Of a stretch of DNA of 64,000 nucleotides, positions 25,522-34,712 are shown piece after piece. The notes beneath the pieces are model-generated. The model did not search any database and was not told the DNA's origin. It was given only the letters and a program-made list of their open reading frames with translations. Source of the stretch: Blautia faecicola. Lineage in GTDB: Bacteria; Bacillota; Clostridia; Lachnospirales; Lachnospiraceae. A program made the translations under genes and the position numbers. The stretch covers positions 1,755,501 through 1,819,500 of the forward strand of contig NZ_SDKC01000001.1 of assembly GCF_004123145.1 (NCBI RefSeq), read 5' to 3'. Positions within the stretch are counted from its first letter, which is position 1, and the number at the start of each line of letters is the position of its first letter.

Positions 25522-28254
25522 TTACAATTCCTTCACCATTTCTCCCTCTGAATTAAACAGATATGCTTTTCCATTGACATAGCAGGTTCCAGTATACAGT
25601 TTTCCAGTAACTCCCGCATAATACCAATGACCCCAACGGTAGATCCAGCGATTGGTTACCAGATGACCATTGTCGTCATACATATATAACACATATGTAG
25701 AATCGGTTGTCCAGCTTCTGGTGATTCCACAAACCATCTGCCCATATTCTACATAATACTGACCGATATTACCTTCATATGCCTTTCCGTCTTTGAAATA
25801 GTACCATACATTTCCCGTCGTTTCTTTATTCAGATACCAGCCGTCAGAAACAGGAGTTCTTTTTCCATCCTTGTCATAAAGGAATAATGTATCTCCTACA
25901 CGTCCATAAGTATTCGCTTCCATACAGCCATTTCCCATGAAGAAATCATAGGTTGTACCATTGATCGTCTGCGTTCCGGTTACAAGTTTACCATTTTTCA
26001 CATAATACCAGTTGCCCCAGCGATCCTGTTTCCAGCCTGGTGTTGTATCAATAATACCATCCTGGTTAATCCAGTAAAGATCTCCGGTATCCTTATCCTC
26101 AAAGAAATTTTGCCGTATCATGGCTGTGCCACCGCCAAAATGATACATATGTCCGTTAATCACTTTGTCTTCCGTATTGAGTGTTCCGTCCGTATTGATA
26201 TAGTACCATTCGCCGCCAACAGATACCCAGCCTGTTGTGTTCACATATCCCTGCCATGCACCGCCTGATGCAAACCGGGATACCTGTCCGCCAATTTTCA
26301 TAAGTGTATTCTCTACCATATAGATACCGTCGAAATAATACCATTTACCGTTGATTTTTTTCCAGTCATCTTCAACCAGAACAGTATCTCCGGTCTTCGC
26401 ATCTTTTGCTGCATAATGCCAGCTTCCATATTGATAGAGCCAGCCGGTCTGAACAGTTCCATCACTTCCCAGATAACAGGATTGTTCACTGTTATGTTCA
26501 GCAGGAACGGTACGGTCCGTGATCATCTTACCATTTACAAGATAGTAAGAATGATTCAGCCAGCCATTGTATGGTTCTCCATTTGCTGCATAATACCAGA
26601 AACCTTCAATGAGCTGCCAGCCGTTTTTCTCTCCGATGGTTGCCTGTTTCCGACCGTTCTCATCAAAGACATACCATTTACCATCGATATATTCTGAACC
26701 AATTGCCATAACTCCTTTGGCACCGACATAGTACATGCCATTCTTGAGCCACTGGTTAGTGCATACAGCTCCTGAAGCATCTGTATAATACCATTCTATG
26801 CCTTTTTTTACCCACTGATTTTTAATGAGAACACCGGATGCATCCGCTACATAGGTATATTCATGGGCGCCATCCCATACAGAAATAAAGCCGGTCTGCA
26901 TAATTCCATTTTCATCAAAATAGTAGGATTTTCCTTTTACATCTATGATTTCATTAGCTGCGGCTTCACCGGTTCCTTTGACATAGTACCAGATTCCATC
27001 GATCTGTTTCCAGCCTGGTGCTTTACTGACGGCACCATACTGATCTGCGAATAACACAGTAGATACCCATTCGCCATTTTCATCCTCGTAATTTGCCCAG
27101 AAGGACCCGGTCCGCATGATACCATCTTCATCAAAATAAAACTGTTTTCCATTAATTGTCTTCAGCGACGCCATGGTAACAACATCTTTTTCATCAAACC
27201 AGTACCATTTTTTGTTTTCCGGGGACTGATACCAGCCAGTTGCAGATACTACTTTTCCACTCGGTTCCGCCAGTCTGTTATAACCAAGTTTTTCATCATA
27301 AAAAACGCCAGTTGCCATTGTTCCATCAGAATTAAAATAATATAAAGTACCACGGATGGTTGCGTAGGTATCTTTCAGTATTTCCCCATCTTTATAGTAA
27401 TACCACGAACCGTCAATCATCTGCCAGCCGGTATTGGCTGAAGTATCCTGTACCGTCAGCGCTCCATTACTGTCTGCTTTGTACATAATACCATTAACGA
27501 TAATCGTCTTATTTTTCACACGATAACCGCTTTCATCAAAATAATACAATACATCGCCGTCCTGTAAAAATTTTTCACAGTATGCGATATAATCGTCACC
27601 GTAATATTCTGCCTTGCCAGGGCCAGGATACTGGTTCCAACCTTTGTAAAGATGTCCGTTATCGTCAGCATAAATCTGTCCAGAAATCCATGTCTGAGAC
27701 TCCTCATCGTAATAAGAAATCCAGGTAGTTCCCGATACAGCCATCACACCTTCTTCGTTGAAATAATATCCATAGATGGAACCATCTTCGTCTTCGATCT
27801 CTACGATGACTTCCTGAAGTTTTTCTCCATTTTCATAATAATATGTATTTCCATTTTCATCGGTGTACCAGCCATCTGTGGGAATGCCGTCTTCTTCGTC
27901 GCCTTCGACAGTTCCCTGATCCGTAACCGGAGCTGTATCATTGGAAATTCCGTCACCGGAAACCGTTTCTTCCGGAACGACCTGTTCATCACCTGTGATT
28001 TCCGCGGTGCTTTCATCACCGGATGGTACAGGCTCCTCAATTGTTTTCTGATCCACTTCTTCCTGTGTTTTCTCTTCCCTTGAAACCCCTTCAGGGGCTT
28101 CCTTATTCGCCTGATCAGTAACCACTTCCTGCTGCTCTTCTGTTCCCGCCTCAACCTGTGGAGTTTCGGCAAGATCTGCCGCCATTGCCGGTGTGACAGA
28201 ACTGATACTCAGAGCTGCCACGCAAAGTAATGCACATACTTTTTGTTTTTTCAT
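25522..28254 (-). CDS. Secreted cell-wall-binding repeat protein, 910 aa
   Basis: Signal peptide at the N-terminus (MKKQKVCALLCVAALSISSV, cleavage near AMA-AD), then about 100 acidic Glu/Thr/Pro-rich residues. The remainder is some twenty aromatic YG/choline-binding-type repeats of about 20-40 residues (patterns like GWYTDENGNTYYYENGE and WYYVKGTG). No enzymatic domain is visible, so it is most likely a surface protein held by repeats binding wall polymers or glucans. The last repeat is GTCYVNGKAYLF. Start at 28254 follows GGGAGGAAATACAC. A shortened paralogue lies just upstream. Confidence 0.85.
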   Translation of the reverse strand: MKKQKVCALLCVAALSISSVTPAMAADLAETPQVEAGTEEQQEVVTDQANKEAPEGVSREEKTQEEVDQKTIEEPVPSGDESTAEITGDEQVVPEETVSGDGISNDTAPVTDQGTVEGDEEDGIPTDGWYTDENGNTYYYENGEKLQEVIVEIEDEDGSIYGYYFNEEGVMAVSGTTWISYYDEESQTWISGQIYADDNGHLYKGWNQYPGPGKAEYYGDDYIAYCEKFLQDGDVLYYFDESGYRVKNKTIIVNGIMYKADSNGALTVQDTSANTGWQMIDGSWYYYKDGEILKDTYATIRGTLYYFNSDGTMATGVFYDEKLGYNRLAEPSGKVVSATGWYQSPENKKWYWFDEKDVVTMASLKTINGKQFYFDEDGIMRTGSFWANYEDENGEWVSTVLFADQYGAVSKAPGWKQIDGIWYYVKGTGEAAANEIIDVKGKSYYFDENGIMQTGFISVWDGAHEYTYVADASGVLIKNQWVKKGIEWYYTDASGAVCTNQWLKNGMYYVGAKGVMAIGSEYIDGKWYVFDENGRKQATIGEKNGWQLIEGFWYYAANGEPYNGWLNHSYYLVNGKMITDRTVPAEHNSEQSCYLGSDGTVQTGWLYQYGSWHYAAKDAKTGDTVLVEDDWKKINGKWYYFDGIYMVENTLMKIGGQVSRFASGGAWQGYVNTTGWVSVGGEWYYINTDGTLNTEDKVINGHMYHFGGGTAMIRQNFFEDKDTGDLYWINQDGIIDTTPGWKQDRWGNWYYVKNGKLVTGTQTINGTTYDFFMGNGCMEANTYGRVGDTLFLYDKDGKRTPVSDGWYLNKETTGNVWYYFKDGKAYEGNIGQYYVEYGQMVCGITRSWTTDSTYVLYMYDDNGHLVTNRWIYRWGHWYYAGVTGKLYTGTCYVNGKAYLFNSEGEMVKEL

Positions 28255-28291
28255 GTGTATTTCCTCCCTCATCACAAAAGTTTATATGTGT

Positions 28292-28319
28292 ATAATAGCA
28301 CAAAAATGATTGAAATCAA
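28292..28319 (-). promoter_or_regulatory. Promoter of the repeat protein
   Basis: Minus-strand TTGATT (28314-28319), 16 bp, TATTAT (28292-28297) with a TG extension one base upstream. Confidence 0.55.
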
Positions 28320-28455
28320 ATAAAAATTTATTGTATTTTCATAAATATATATTATTTTCAGAAAAAATAAATCATTATATTGTTAATGAAAATCAATTTT
28401 ACGAGAAATTATTTGTGATTTTTACAAACGGGATAGAAATTATCTTATGAATAAC

Positions 28456-28500
28456 GAAGAAAAGCCATAATCGAATCAGATGTTGATTCGGTTATGGCTT
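28456..28500 (-). terminator. Terminator of the mini-paralogue
   Basis: AAGCCATAACCGAATC...GATTCGATTATGGCTT on the minus strand, followed by TTCTTCG. The AT-rich 200 bp between it and the large repeat gene hold only that gene's promoter. Confidence 0.7.
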
Positions 28501-28528
28501 CTGTAGTATAAAAATATGCGATAGCTTT

Positions 28529-28807
28529 TTACAAAGCTTTGATCATGGCACCATTCTGATCAAACAGATATGCTTTGCCATTGACATAGCAGGTTCCTTC
28601 TTCCGTTATCTGCTGTTCCTGGCTCTGGTTATTTGAATCGACCACGATATCATCGGGCAACTCATATTCTTCCTGGTTTTCTTTTTCATAAAGAGTTTCT
28701 TCTGTTTCGTTCAGACTTGGATACCTGTCATCTGCTTTCGCTGGTGTAGCGAGGCTCATACTTATTGCAGCAATGCAAAACAACGCACACACTTTTTGTT
28801 TTTTCAT
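28529..28807 (-). CDS. Shortened paralogue of the wall-binding repeat protein, 92 aa
   Basis: The signal peptide (MKKQKVCALFCIAAISMSLA) is nearly identical to that of the 25522 gene, and the C-terminus (GTCYVNGKAYLFDQNGAMIK) is nearly identical to its last repeat. The whole repeat array in between is missing and replaced by about 45 acidic residues. It keeps its own ribosome site (GAGGGGG), promoter-like region and terminator, and the frame is open, so it may be an expressed small secreted peptide rather than a dead copy. Role unknown. Confidence 0.7.
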   Translation of the reverse strand: MKKQKVCALFCIAAISMSLATPAKADDRYPSLNETEETLYEKENQEEYELPDDIVVDSNNQSQEQQITEEGTCYVNGKAYLFDQNGAMIKAL

Positions 28808-28907
28808 CTGTAGTGTTCCCCCTCATTACGAATGTTTGTGTAAGTATGATAACATAAAAGTGCCAAGCTGCAAATATTTTCTTATTCATTCTGCAAAAAT
28901 ATTACGA

Positions 28908-29456
28908 TTATCTGTTTGACAGATAATCCTCTGTACTTAAAAATTCCACATGCAGTGGTGACAATCCCTGTAAAATATGCAAAGTTTCCTCCTCCAGGAC
29001 CGGATTCAGGCCGGATGTGGCGTCGGTGAGCCAGATGAGTTTGCAACCGAGGTCGATGCCTTCGAAGAAGGTGGAAAGGACACAGCACTCGGAAACGACG
29101 CCGGTCAGGATGACGCGGTCGGCTTTTTGGGCGGCTTTGCGGATGGTTGGGACTTGGAAGGAGGAATAGGTGCTTTTGTCGTAGACAGGGTATGATTCGG
29201 CGGCTTCTTTGATTCCGTCCATCAGTTCGTTCATCCACGGATTCTCATTGATTTTGCGATTCAGTTCATTATAGGTTTTCCAGGTCCCGACCGGGTGTTC
29301 GGCGGCGATGTAGCGGGTGAAGATGGTCTGATCTTTTGGATGGTTTTCCAGAAGTTTCAGGATATTTTCCTTTGTGCGCGCTGCGGTCTCGCATGCCCAT
29401 GGCTGGTCGGGAAGGTATACGTTTTGCATATCAATTACTAATAATAAATCATTCAT
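28908..29456 (-). CDS. Cysteine hydrolase, isochorismatase-like
   Basis: 182-residue isochorismatase-fold hydrolase. Catalytic triad visible: Asp in LLVIDMQNVY, Lys in YDKSTYSSF, Cys in GVVSECCVLST, preceded by the usual cis-peptide Val-Val. Family members act on nicotinamide, carbamates or isochorismate; the substrate cannot be called here. The ATG at 29456 follows AAAAGGAGATCTGTAAC. Codons in the middle (29000-29320) end in C/G far more often than in neighbouring genes, which may reflect transfer. Confidence 0.82.
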   Translation of the reverse strand: MNDLLLVIDMQNVYLPDQPWACETAARTKENILKLLENHPKDQTIFTRYIAAEHPVGTWKTYNELNRKINENPWMNELMDGIKEAAESYPVYDKSTYSSFQVPTIRKAAQKADRVILTGVVSECCVLSTFFEGIDLGCKLIWLTDATSGLNPVLEEETLHILQGLSPLHVEFLSTEDYLSNR

Positions 29457-29680
29457 GTTACAGATCTCCTTTTTCTCTATTTTCTGTTTTTCTCTGTCTG
29501 TGTAAACAATCACATTCTAAAAATAAAAATTCTAAATTTCACTATAAGGATATCCCTGGAAAATGTCAATCCTGTTTTCCTATGTTGCAGTTCATCATAT
29601 TTCTGTTGTCCAAGGTTACTTTTTCACAGAACTTCCATTATCATATAACAACTTTCCGTCCTTCTATGTATACAGTTATA

Positions 29681-29716
29681 TTTACAATTGACAAGACAGT
29701 TGTAAAGTGTTAAGGT
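29681..29716 (+). promoter_or_regulatory. Promoter with inverted repeat before the phosphorylase-ECF operon
   Basis: TTGACA (29688-29693), 17 bp, TAAGGT (29711-29716). The -35 box sits inside the inverted repeat TTTACAA-N12-TTGTAAA (29681-29706), a position suited to a repressor. The 240 bp upstream contain no known riboswitch. Confidence 0.5.
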
Positions 29717-29752
29717 AAACAGGCAAATATTTTTAGAAAGAAGGTTTTGTTT

Positions 29753-30493
29753 ATGTCTGAAAACCTGATGCCTCATATTCGTCTTCCGAAGGATCTGGAC
29801 GTGGACTGTGCGTTGTTACCGGGAGATCCGGCGCGGGCGGATGCGGTGGCTACTCATCTGGAAGATGCCGAACTGCTTGCATCCAACCGGGAATTTCGCA
29901 GCTGGCGCGGTACATATAAGGGTAAAAAAGTGCTGGTTACTTCTACCGGAATCGGTGCTGCTTCCTGTGCGATTGCCGTGGAGGAACTGATCCAGTGTGG
30001 TGTCCGTAACCTGATCCGTATCGGAAGCTGCGGAGCATTGCAGCCGGAATGTGCCCTTGGGGATCTGATTCTTGTAACCGGAGCGATCCGGGATGATGGT
30101 ACTTCTACTGCTTATGTGGAAGCACAGTATCCTGCGATTCCTGATTTTGACCTGTTAAGTGCCTGCCGGGAAAGCGCAGCTGCCAAAAAGATTCCATATC
30201 ACATGGGTATCTGTCGCAGCCACAGCTGTCTCTACGGGGAACGGAACCCGGAATTTTACAGTTACTGGACCGGAAAACGTGCCGTTGCATCGGATATGGA
30301 AACCGCGGCGCTGTTTGTCCTCGGTTCGCTTCGCGGGGTGCGCACCGCTTCTATTCTGAATGTCGTAGCTGCTTACCAGTCCTCTGTTGCAGAAGATATT
30401 GGAAAATACGCCAGCAAAGAAGCAACTTCCATGAGCGGAGAAGAACGGGAAATCCTGACAGCGCTGGAAGCATTTACCAGGATCCAGGCATAA
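29753..30493 (+). CDS. Nucleoside phosphorylase (uridine/purine type)
   Basis: 246-residue PNP/UDP-family phosphorylase that splits nucleosides with phosphate into base and (deoxy)ribose 1-phosphate. Motifs: LLPGDPARADAVA (phosphate-binding Gly/Arg), GIGAASCAIAVEEL, RIGSCGAL, and the late SDMETAALF that binds the ribose. Uridine or mixed specificity is likelier than strict PNP, by similarity only. ATG at 29753 with AAGG 8 nt upstream. Head of an operon with a complete ECF transporter. Confidence 0.88.
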   Translation: MSENLMPHIRLPKDLDVDCALLPGDPARADAVATHLEDAELLASNREFRSWRGTYKGKKVLVTSTGIGAASCAIAVEELIQCGVRNLIRIGSCGALQPECALGDLILVTGAIRDDGTSTAYVEAQYPAIPDFDLLSACRESAAAKKIPYHMGICRSHSCLYGERNPEFYSYWTGKRAVASDMETAALFVLGSLRGVRTASILNVVAAYQSSVAEDIGKYASKEATSMSGEEREILTALEAFTRIQA

Positions 30494-30545
30494 ACCGGAA
30501 TCCGAACATCTGAAAAAATAAAATGACATCGAGGGAGGATGTACT

Positions 30546-31148
30546 ATGAAAAAGATTTTTAAAACACAACTGAGCGCCGCAGTCATCGTTCTGATACCGG
30601 CATGTATCGGAATCAACTATCTCGGAAAACTGTTCGCCAGTTTCCTGAAACTGCCATTATGGCTGGACAGCATCGGAACCTGTATCGGTGCGGCACTGGG
30701 CGGACCGATCATCGGAGCCATCTGTGGTGCTGCAAACAACCTGATCTACGGATTTACCACCGGTGATAATATTACCCTGGTTTATGCATTGACCAGTCTC
30801 TTTATCGGTCTTGTTGTAGGTATCATGGCACGTATCGGATTTATGAAGACATTCCCGAAAGCCCTGCTGACTGCATGCGCCGGCGGACTGGCAGCCGTTG
30901 TTGTTTCCACACCGCTGAACATTCTGTTCTGGGGAGGCACAACCGGAAATGTATGGGGCGATGCAGTATTTGCCGCAACACAGGCAGCAAAACTCCCACT
31001 GGCACTTGGTTCTCTGCTGGATGAGATCGTTGTGGATGTACCGGATAAACTGATCACACTGATTATCGTATTCCTGATCATGAAAGGTCTTCCAAAGAAA
31101 CTTACTACTCTGTACGATACAGAAGAAACCATCGAAAGTCTGGATTAA
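30546..31148 (+). CDS. ECF transporter S component
   Basis: 200-residue membrane protein with about six helices, the substrate-binding subunit of an energy-coupling factor importer. It has small-residue-rich helices (CIGAALGGPIIGAICGAANN) and a short cytoplasmic C-terminus. It sits between a nucleoside phosphorylase and the EcfT and ATPase genes, suggesting import of a nucleoside or base; this is inference from context, since the sequence does not match a vitamin S-component I can name. Start at 30546 follows GGGAGG. Confidence 0.82.
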   Translation: MKKIFKTQLSAAVIVLIPACIGINYLGKLFASFLKLPLWLDSIGTCIGAALGGPIIGAICGAANNLIYGFTTGDNITLVYALTSLFIGLVVGIMARIGFMKTFPKALLTACAGGLAAVVVSTPLNILFWGGTTGNVWGDAVFAATQAAKLPLALGSLLDEIVVDVPDKLITLIIVFLIMKGLPKKLTTLYDTEETIESLD

Positions 31149-31151
31149 TAT

Positions 31152-31928
31152 ATGAAAACCATCAGTTTATACACAAATAACGGAAGCTGGCTGACACAGC
31201 TTCACCCATTTACCAAGTTATGGTATCTGGCGGCAGCGATCTGCATTCCCCTTCTGAGTGGTTCTTTATGGGGATTTGCAGCGATGATCGTCATCAGTTT
31301 TGTACTGTTAAAAAGCGGCAGGCTTATCAAAAAAGCTCTGCCGCTGATTGCATTTTCTTTTACGATCATTCTGACAATTTTTCTGATTCACGGACTTGTA
31401 AACCGGCAGAATAAGAATGTACTGTTTACCATCGGATTTCTCAAGTTTTACAAAGAGGGCCTGCTTTATGCGGCACATATCGGTCTGAATATCCTGAATA
31501 TGCTGCTCTCCTTTGCCATCGTTGTACTGTCCACCCGTCCTTCGGAACTGGTAGATGAACTGGAGCGTAAAGGTTTCTCTCCAAGATTTGGCTATATCAT
31601 CAACTCTGTATTCCAGATCATCCCACAGATGATGGGAACCATGCATACGATCACGGATGCGCAGAGAAGCCGTGGCATGGAGACCGAAGGAAATCTTCTG
31701 GTCCGCATCAAAGCGTTTCTTCCACTGATTTCACCGGTGGTCATGAGTGCACTGACAGCCACCCGGGAGCGCGCGATCGCTCTGGAAGTGCGGGGATTTG
31801 GAGTCAAAGGAACGAAAACATGGATGCATCCCCACAAAAAAACAAAAGCAGACAGGATCTTCAGCCGGTTATGTATCATCGGTCTGATCCTGGCAGTGAT
31901 TGGGAGGGTTTACTTATGGCTTTCTTAG
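31152..31928 (+). CDS. ecfT: ECF transporter T component (EcfT)
   Basis: 258-residue membrane coupling protein. Several hydrophobic N-terminal helices are followed by the cytoplasmic coupling helices with the conserved Ala-Arg-Gly/SRG-type motifs: DAQRSRGMETEG and ALEVRGFGVKG, which grip the two ATPases. Starts 3 bp after the S gene and overlaps the ATPase start by 13 bp. Confidence 0.9.
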   Translation: MKTISLYTNNGSWLTQLHPFTKLWYLAAAICIPLLSGSLWGFAAMIVISFVLLKSGRLIKKALPLIAFSFTIILTIFLIHGLVNRQNKNVLFTIGFLKFYKEGLLYAAHIGLNILNMLLSFAIVVLSTRPSELVDELERKGFSPRFGYIINSVFQIIPQMMGTMHTITDAQRSRGMETEGNLLVRIKAFLPLISPVVMSALTATRERAIALEVRGFGVKGTKTWMHPHKKTKADRIFSRLCIIGLILAVIGRVYLWLS

Positions 31929-33556
31929 AAGTAGAACATCTGAAATATCGGTACCCCCATGCGAAAAAACTGGCGTTGGATGATATTTCTTTTACGGCAG
32001 AAAAAGGGGAATTTATTGGAATTATCGGAGAAAACGGTGCCGGGAAAAGCACGCTCAGTCAGGCATTTTGCGGACTGGTTCCGCAGTTCTATAAGGGCGC
32101 TTACGGCGGTAAAGTGACCATCGACGGTATACCGGCCGCTACTACACCGACTGCAGAGCTTTGTAAAAAAGTCGGACTGATCTTCCAGAATCCATTCAAC
32201 CAGCTCTCAGGTGCCAAGGATACGGTATGGGATGAGGTGGCATTCGGACTGGAAAACTTTGGGGTACCGGCAGAACAGATTCGGGAACGGCTGGATAAGG
32301 TCCTTCATCAGCTGGACATCTGGCAGTTCAGAGACAAGAATCCGTTTGATCTGTCCGGCGGTCAGATGCAGCGTGTGGCGATCGCTTCTATTCTGGCGAT
32401 GGAACCGGAGGTTTTACTGTTGGATGAGCCCACTTCCCAGCTGGATCCCCAGGGAAGCGAAGAGGTTTTCCATACGGTAGAGCTTCTTTCCAGGACCGGT
32501 ATTACAATTTTTATGATCGAGCAGAAAATGGAAAAGTTGGCTGCTTACTGCGACAAGATTCTTCTGCTTCATGAAGGAAAACAGGTTGCTTTTGATACAC
32601 CGGAACAGATCTTTTCACGAAAGGATCTGGACACACTTGGAATCTGCCCGCCCTATCCTGCCCGTTATTGTAAAGAGCAGGGAATCTGTCTGGAAGATGG
32701 AACGTATCCGATTACGGTGGAAGGGATAAAAAAGGCACTGAGCGAAACCGGAAAAACCACCGGATTGCCTGCGCTGAAAGATCCGGTTTTTACAGGAACA
32801 GAAGAAAATCGTTTTTCCGTTCATAATCTTCAGTTCTTTTATACGCAAGACCATCCGATCTTTGAAAACTTTGAGCTGGAGCTGGATCAACGTCCTACAG
32901 CGATCATTGGACAAAATGGCGCCGGAAAAACTACCCTGATCCGTCTGTTGAAAGGACTGCTAAAGCCTTTGTCCGGAACCATATTATATAAAGGCGAAAA
33001 TATTTCCGGACGAACGGTTGCTTCTCTGGCAAGCCAGGTCGGTTATGTTTTCCAGAATCCGGATGATCAGATCTTCAAATACAAAGTGATCGACGAAGTC
33101 ATGTTCGGTCCGCTGAATATCGGAATGTCCAAGGAACAGGCCAGAGAAAAAGCGCTGGAGGCACTGGAACTGACTGAGCTTTCTGCGTATGCAGAGGAAA
33201 ATCCATACGATCTGGAACTTTCCCAGCGAAAACTGGTTGCGATCGCTTCCGTACTGGCGATGGATACCGATGTGATCATTCTGGATGAGCCAACCATTGC
33301 ACAGGATTACAAGGGAAAAGAAATCATCCGCAAGATCATAACCAGCCTGTCTCAAAAGGGAAAACTGGTGCTGGCTATTCTTCACGATATGGACTTTGTT
33401 GCACAATGCTTTTCAAGGGTGATCGTACTGGCTCACGGAAAACTTCTGGCAGATGGCAGTCCGTCGGAAGTCTTTGTCCGGGAAGATGTGCTGGATAAGG
33501 CCGCGCTGGATATGCCGCATCCGCTGCAGCTTCGGAAGATATTGGAACAGAGGTAA
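31916..33556 (+). CDS. Fused double ATPase of the ECF transporter
   Basis: 546-residue protein carrying both EcfA-type ABC domains in one chain. Domain 1: Walker A GENGAGKSTLSQ, signature LSGGQMQRVAIA, Walker B VLLLDEPTSQLD. Domain 2 (from about 300): GQNGAGKTTLIR and IILDEPTIAQD, but its signature is LSQRKLVAIA instead of LSGGQ, so one of the two composite ATP sites is probably degenerate. Start at 31916 has GGGAGGG at the right distance inside the end of ecfT. Last gene of the operon; terminator at 33565-33602. Confidence 0.9.
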   Translation: MAFLEVEHLKYRYPHAKKLALDDISFTAEKGEFIGIIGENGAGKSTLSQAFCGLVPQFYKGAYGGKVTIDGIPAATTPTAELCKKVGLIFQNPFNQLSGAKDTVWDEVAFGLENFGVPAEQIRERLDKVLHQLDIWQFRDKNPFDLSGGQMQRVAIASILAMEPEVLLLDEPTSQLDPQGSEEVFHTVELLSRTGITIFMIEQKMEKLAAYCDKILLLHEGKQVAFDTPEQIFSRKDLDTLGICPPYPARYCKEQGICLEDGTYPITVEGIKKALSETGKTTGLPALKDPVFTGTEENRFSVHNLQFFYTQDHPIFENFELELDQRPTAIIGQNGAGKTTLIRLLKGLLKPLSGTILYKGENISGRTVASLASQVGYVFQNPDDQIFKYKVIDEVMFGPLNIGMSKEQAREKALEALELTELSAYAEENPYDLELSQRKLVAIASVLAMDTDVIILDEPTIAQDYKGKEIIRKIITSLSQKGKLVLAILHDMDFVAQCFSRVIVLAHGKLLADGSPSEVFVREDVLDKAALDMPHPLQLRKILEQR

Positions 33557-33564
33557 ACATAAGA

Positions 33565-33602
33565 ATCGCGCAGAATTTCCTAAAATATTCTGCGCGATTT
33601 CT
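33565..33602 (+). terminator. Terminator of the phosphorylase-ECF operon
   Basis: AATCGCGCAGAAT...ATTCTGCGCGATTTCT, 13-bp stem, right after the ATPase stop. It is immediately followed by CTAGAGCGTGTT, the same 12 bases as the left end of the IS element at 54649. Confidence 0.8.
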
Positions 33603-33651
33603 AGAGCGTGTTACATTGGTGCTGTTACCAACTTCGTGCCCAGTGTCCGAT

Positions 33652-34005
33652 TTATAAAATGTCTACCTGATTACTTCCAAAATGCAATTCTTCCACTTTA
33701 CAATGATGTTCTTTCGTTTCTTTATTATAGCTGATTCCAACTGCAAGAATACGACCGGTATACGTCATATTCTCTGCTGTCTTGCCTTGGAAACGTAGTG
33801 CATACTCTTTTTCTTTGATCTGTGCAATCGCGTCTTCCGGGGTATGATCTACTTTCAATTCCAGAATCAGGCAGTCCTGATCATATCGTACAGGGTAAAA
33901 GATGAAATCTACATATCCTTTACCTGCTTTATCTTCACGTTCTACTCAATATTGATCTCTTGCAGACAAGTCTGTTACTATTTCTTTGTTCGACAGAACT
34001 GCACC
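33652..34005 (-). pseudogene. 3' remnant of a PD-(D/E)XK nuclease/AAA-ATPase-like gene
   Basis: The frame reads GYVDFIFYPVRYDQDCLILE, then LKVDHTPEDAIAQIKEK, YALRFQGK and ILAVGISYNKETKEHHCKVE, which is the C-terminal PD-(D/E)XK nuclease part of the AAA-ATPase-like proteins common in Lachnospiraceae. An in-frame TGA at 33946-33948 splits it from a few more matching codons upstream (LSNKEIVTDLSARDQY), and the ATPase part is absent. A dead fragment. Confidence 0.7.
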
Positions 34006-34007
34006 TT

Positions 34008-34517
34008 CTACCGATTGGCATACAGGATAACTCCAAGTAGTCCGATTACAGCGACACTTACTATGCCCGCCAGAACAGAAAACATCCTGTTGGCTTTCTC
34101 TCTATTTCCAATCAACCGAACCACCATTGAATATACAGCAAGCCCCAAAAGGCCGCCTACCGTATTGGTAAGTACATCGGTAATATCAGAACGTCCAATT
34201 GCTAAAACATATTGCATGGTTTCCAACAAAAAACTTGTTCCTGCAATTAGTATTATTTTCACATATAGTTTTACTTTTGGCATCAGCATCTGAAGATAGA
34301 TACCCATAGGCACGAAAATCAAAACATTTTCGAGTATCTCTGTTAAGTGAAATGCCACTCCAATTTCCTTGTCATAGTAGAAAGGAATAAAATTCACACT
34401 TCTTATTTTATCCAGATCATGGATTGAAAATTGTAGTTTGAACAATATGATCCAAATCAAGAGAGCCAGATAAATAAAAAACAGAATAGTTGCCAAGTAA
34501 TTTGATTTTCTTTTCAT
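34008..34517 (-). CDS. VanZ-like membrane protein
   Basis: 169-residue VanZ-family protein with four to five hydrophobic helices. Conserved features are NFIPFYYD near residue 40, ENVLIFVPMGIYLQ, and ETMQYVLAIGRSDITDVLTNTVGG. VanZ of enterococci raises teicoplanin resistance; most chromosomal homologues have no known role. Start at 34517 has ACAGGAGG at 11-12 nt. No other resistance gene is nearby. Confidence 0.87.
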   Translation of the reverse strand: MKRKSNYLATILFFIYLALLIWIILFKLQFSIHDLDKIRSVNFIPFYYDKEIGVAFHLTEILENVLIFVPMGIYLQMLMPKVKLYVKIILIAGTSFLLETMQYVLAIGRSDITDVLTNTVGGLLGLAVYSMVVRLIGNREKANRMFSVLAGIVSVAVIGLLGVILYANR

Positions 34518-34612
34518 TGCGTTCTCATTTCCTCCTGTCCTCCTGTTTGCTTTTTATTATATTGTTTTACTCATTAAGATACAATGCGGTAACAGATTAA
34601 GATTTCATGAAG

Positions 34613-34647
34613 GAAAAGCAGAGAGGCTTTTTGCCCCTCTGCTTTTT
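34613..34647. terminator. Terminator after the kinase 34946 operon
   Basis: GCAGAGAGGC-TTTTT-GCCCCTCTGC with A-rich and T-rich flanks; works for the minus-strand operon and possibly both ways. Confidence 0.75.
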
Positions 34648-34712
34648 CTAATATATATTTGTTTTCCGACGGACTTTTACGGTTATCGCAATTTTCTTCT
34701 GCATTCCGGCTG

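Noticed and set aside
25522-28254. Glucosyltransferase or large toxin for the YG-repeat protein
   Set aside because: Such proteins carry the repeats behind a catalytic domain; here only signal, acidic linker and repeats exist.
29521-29680. Purine or preQ1 riboswitch before the nucleoside phosphorylase
   Set aside because: None of the conserved junction sequences is present in these 160 bases.
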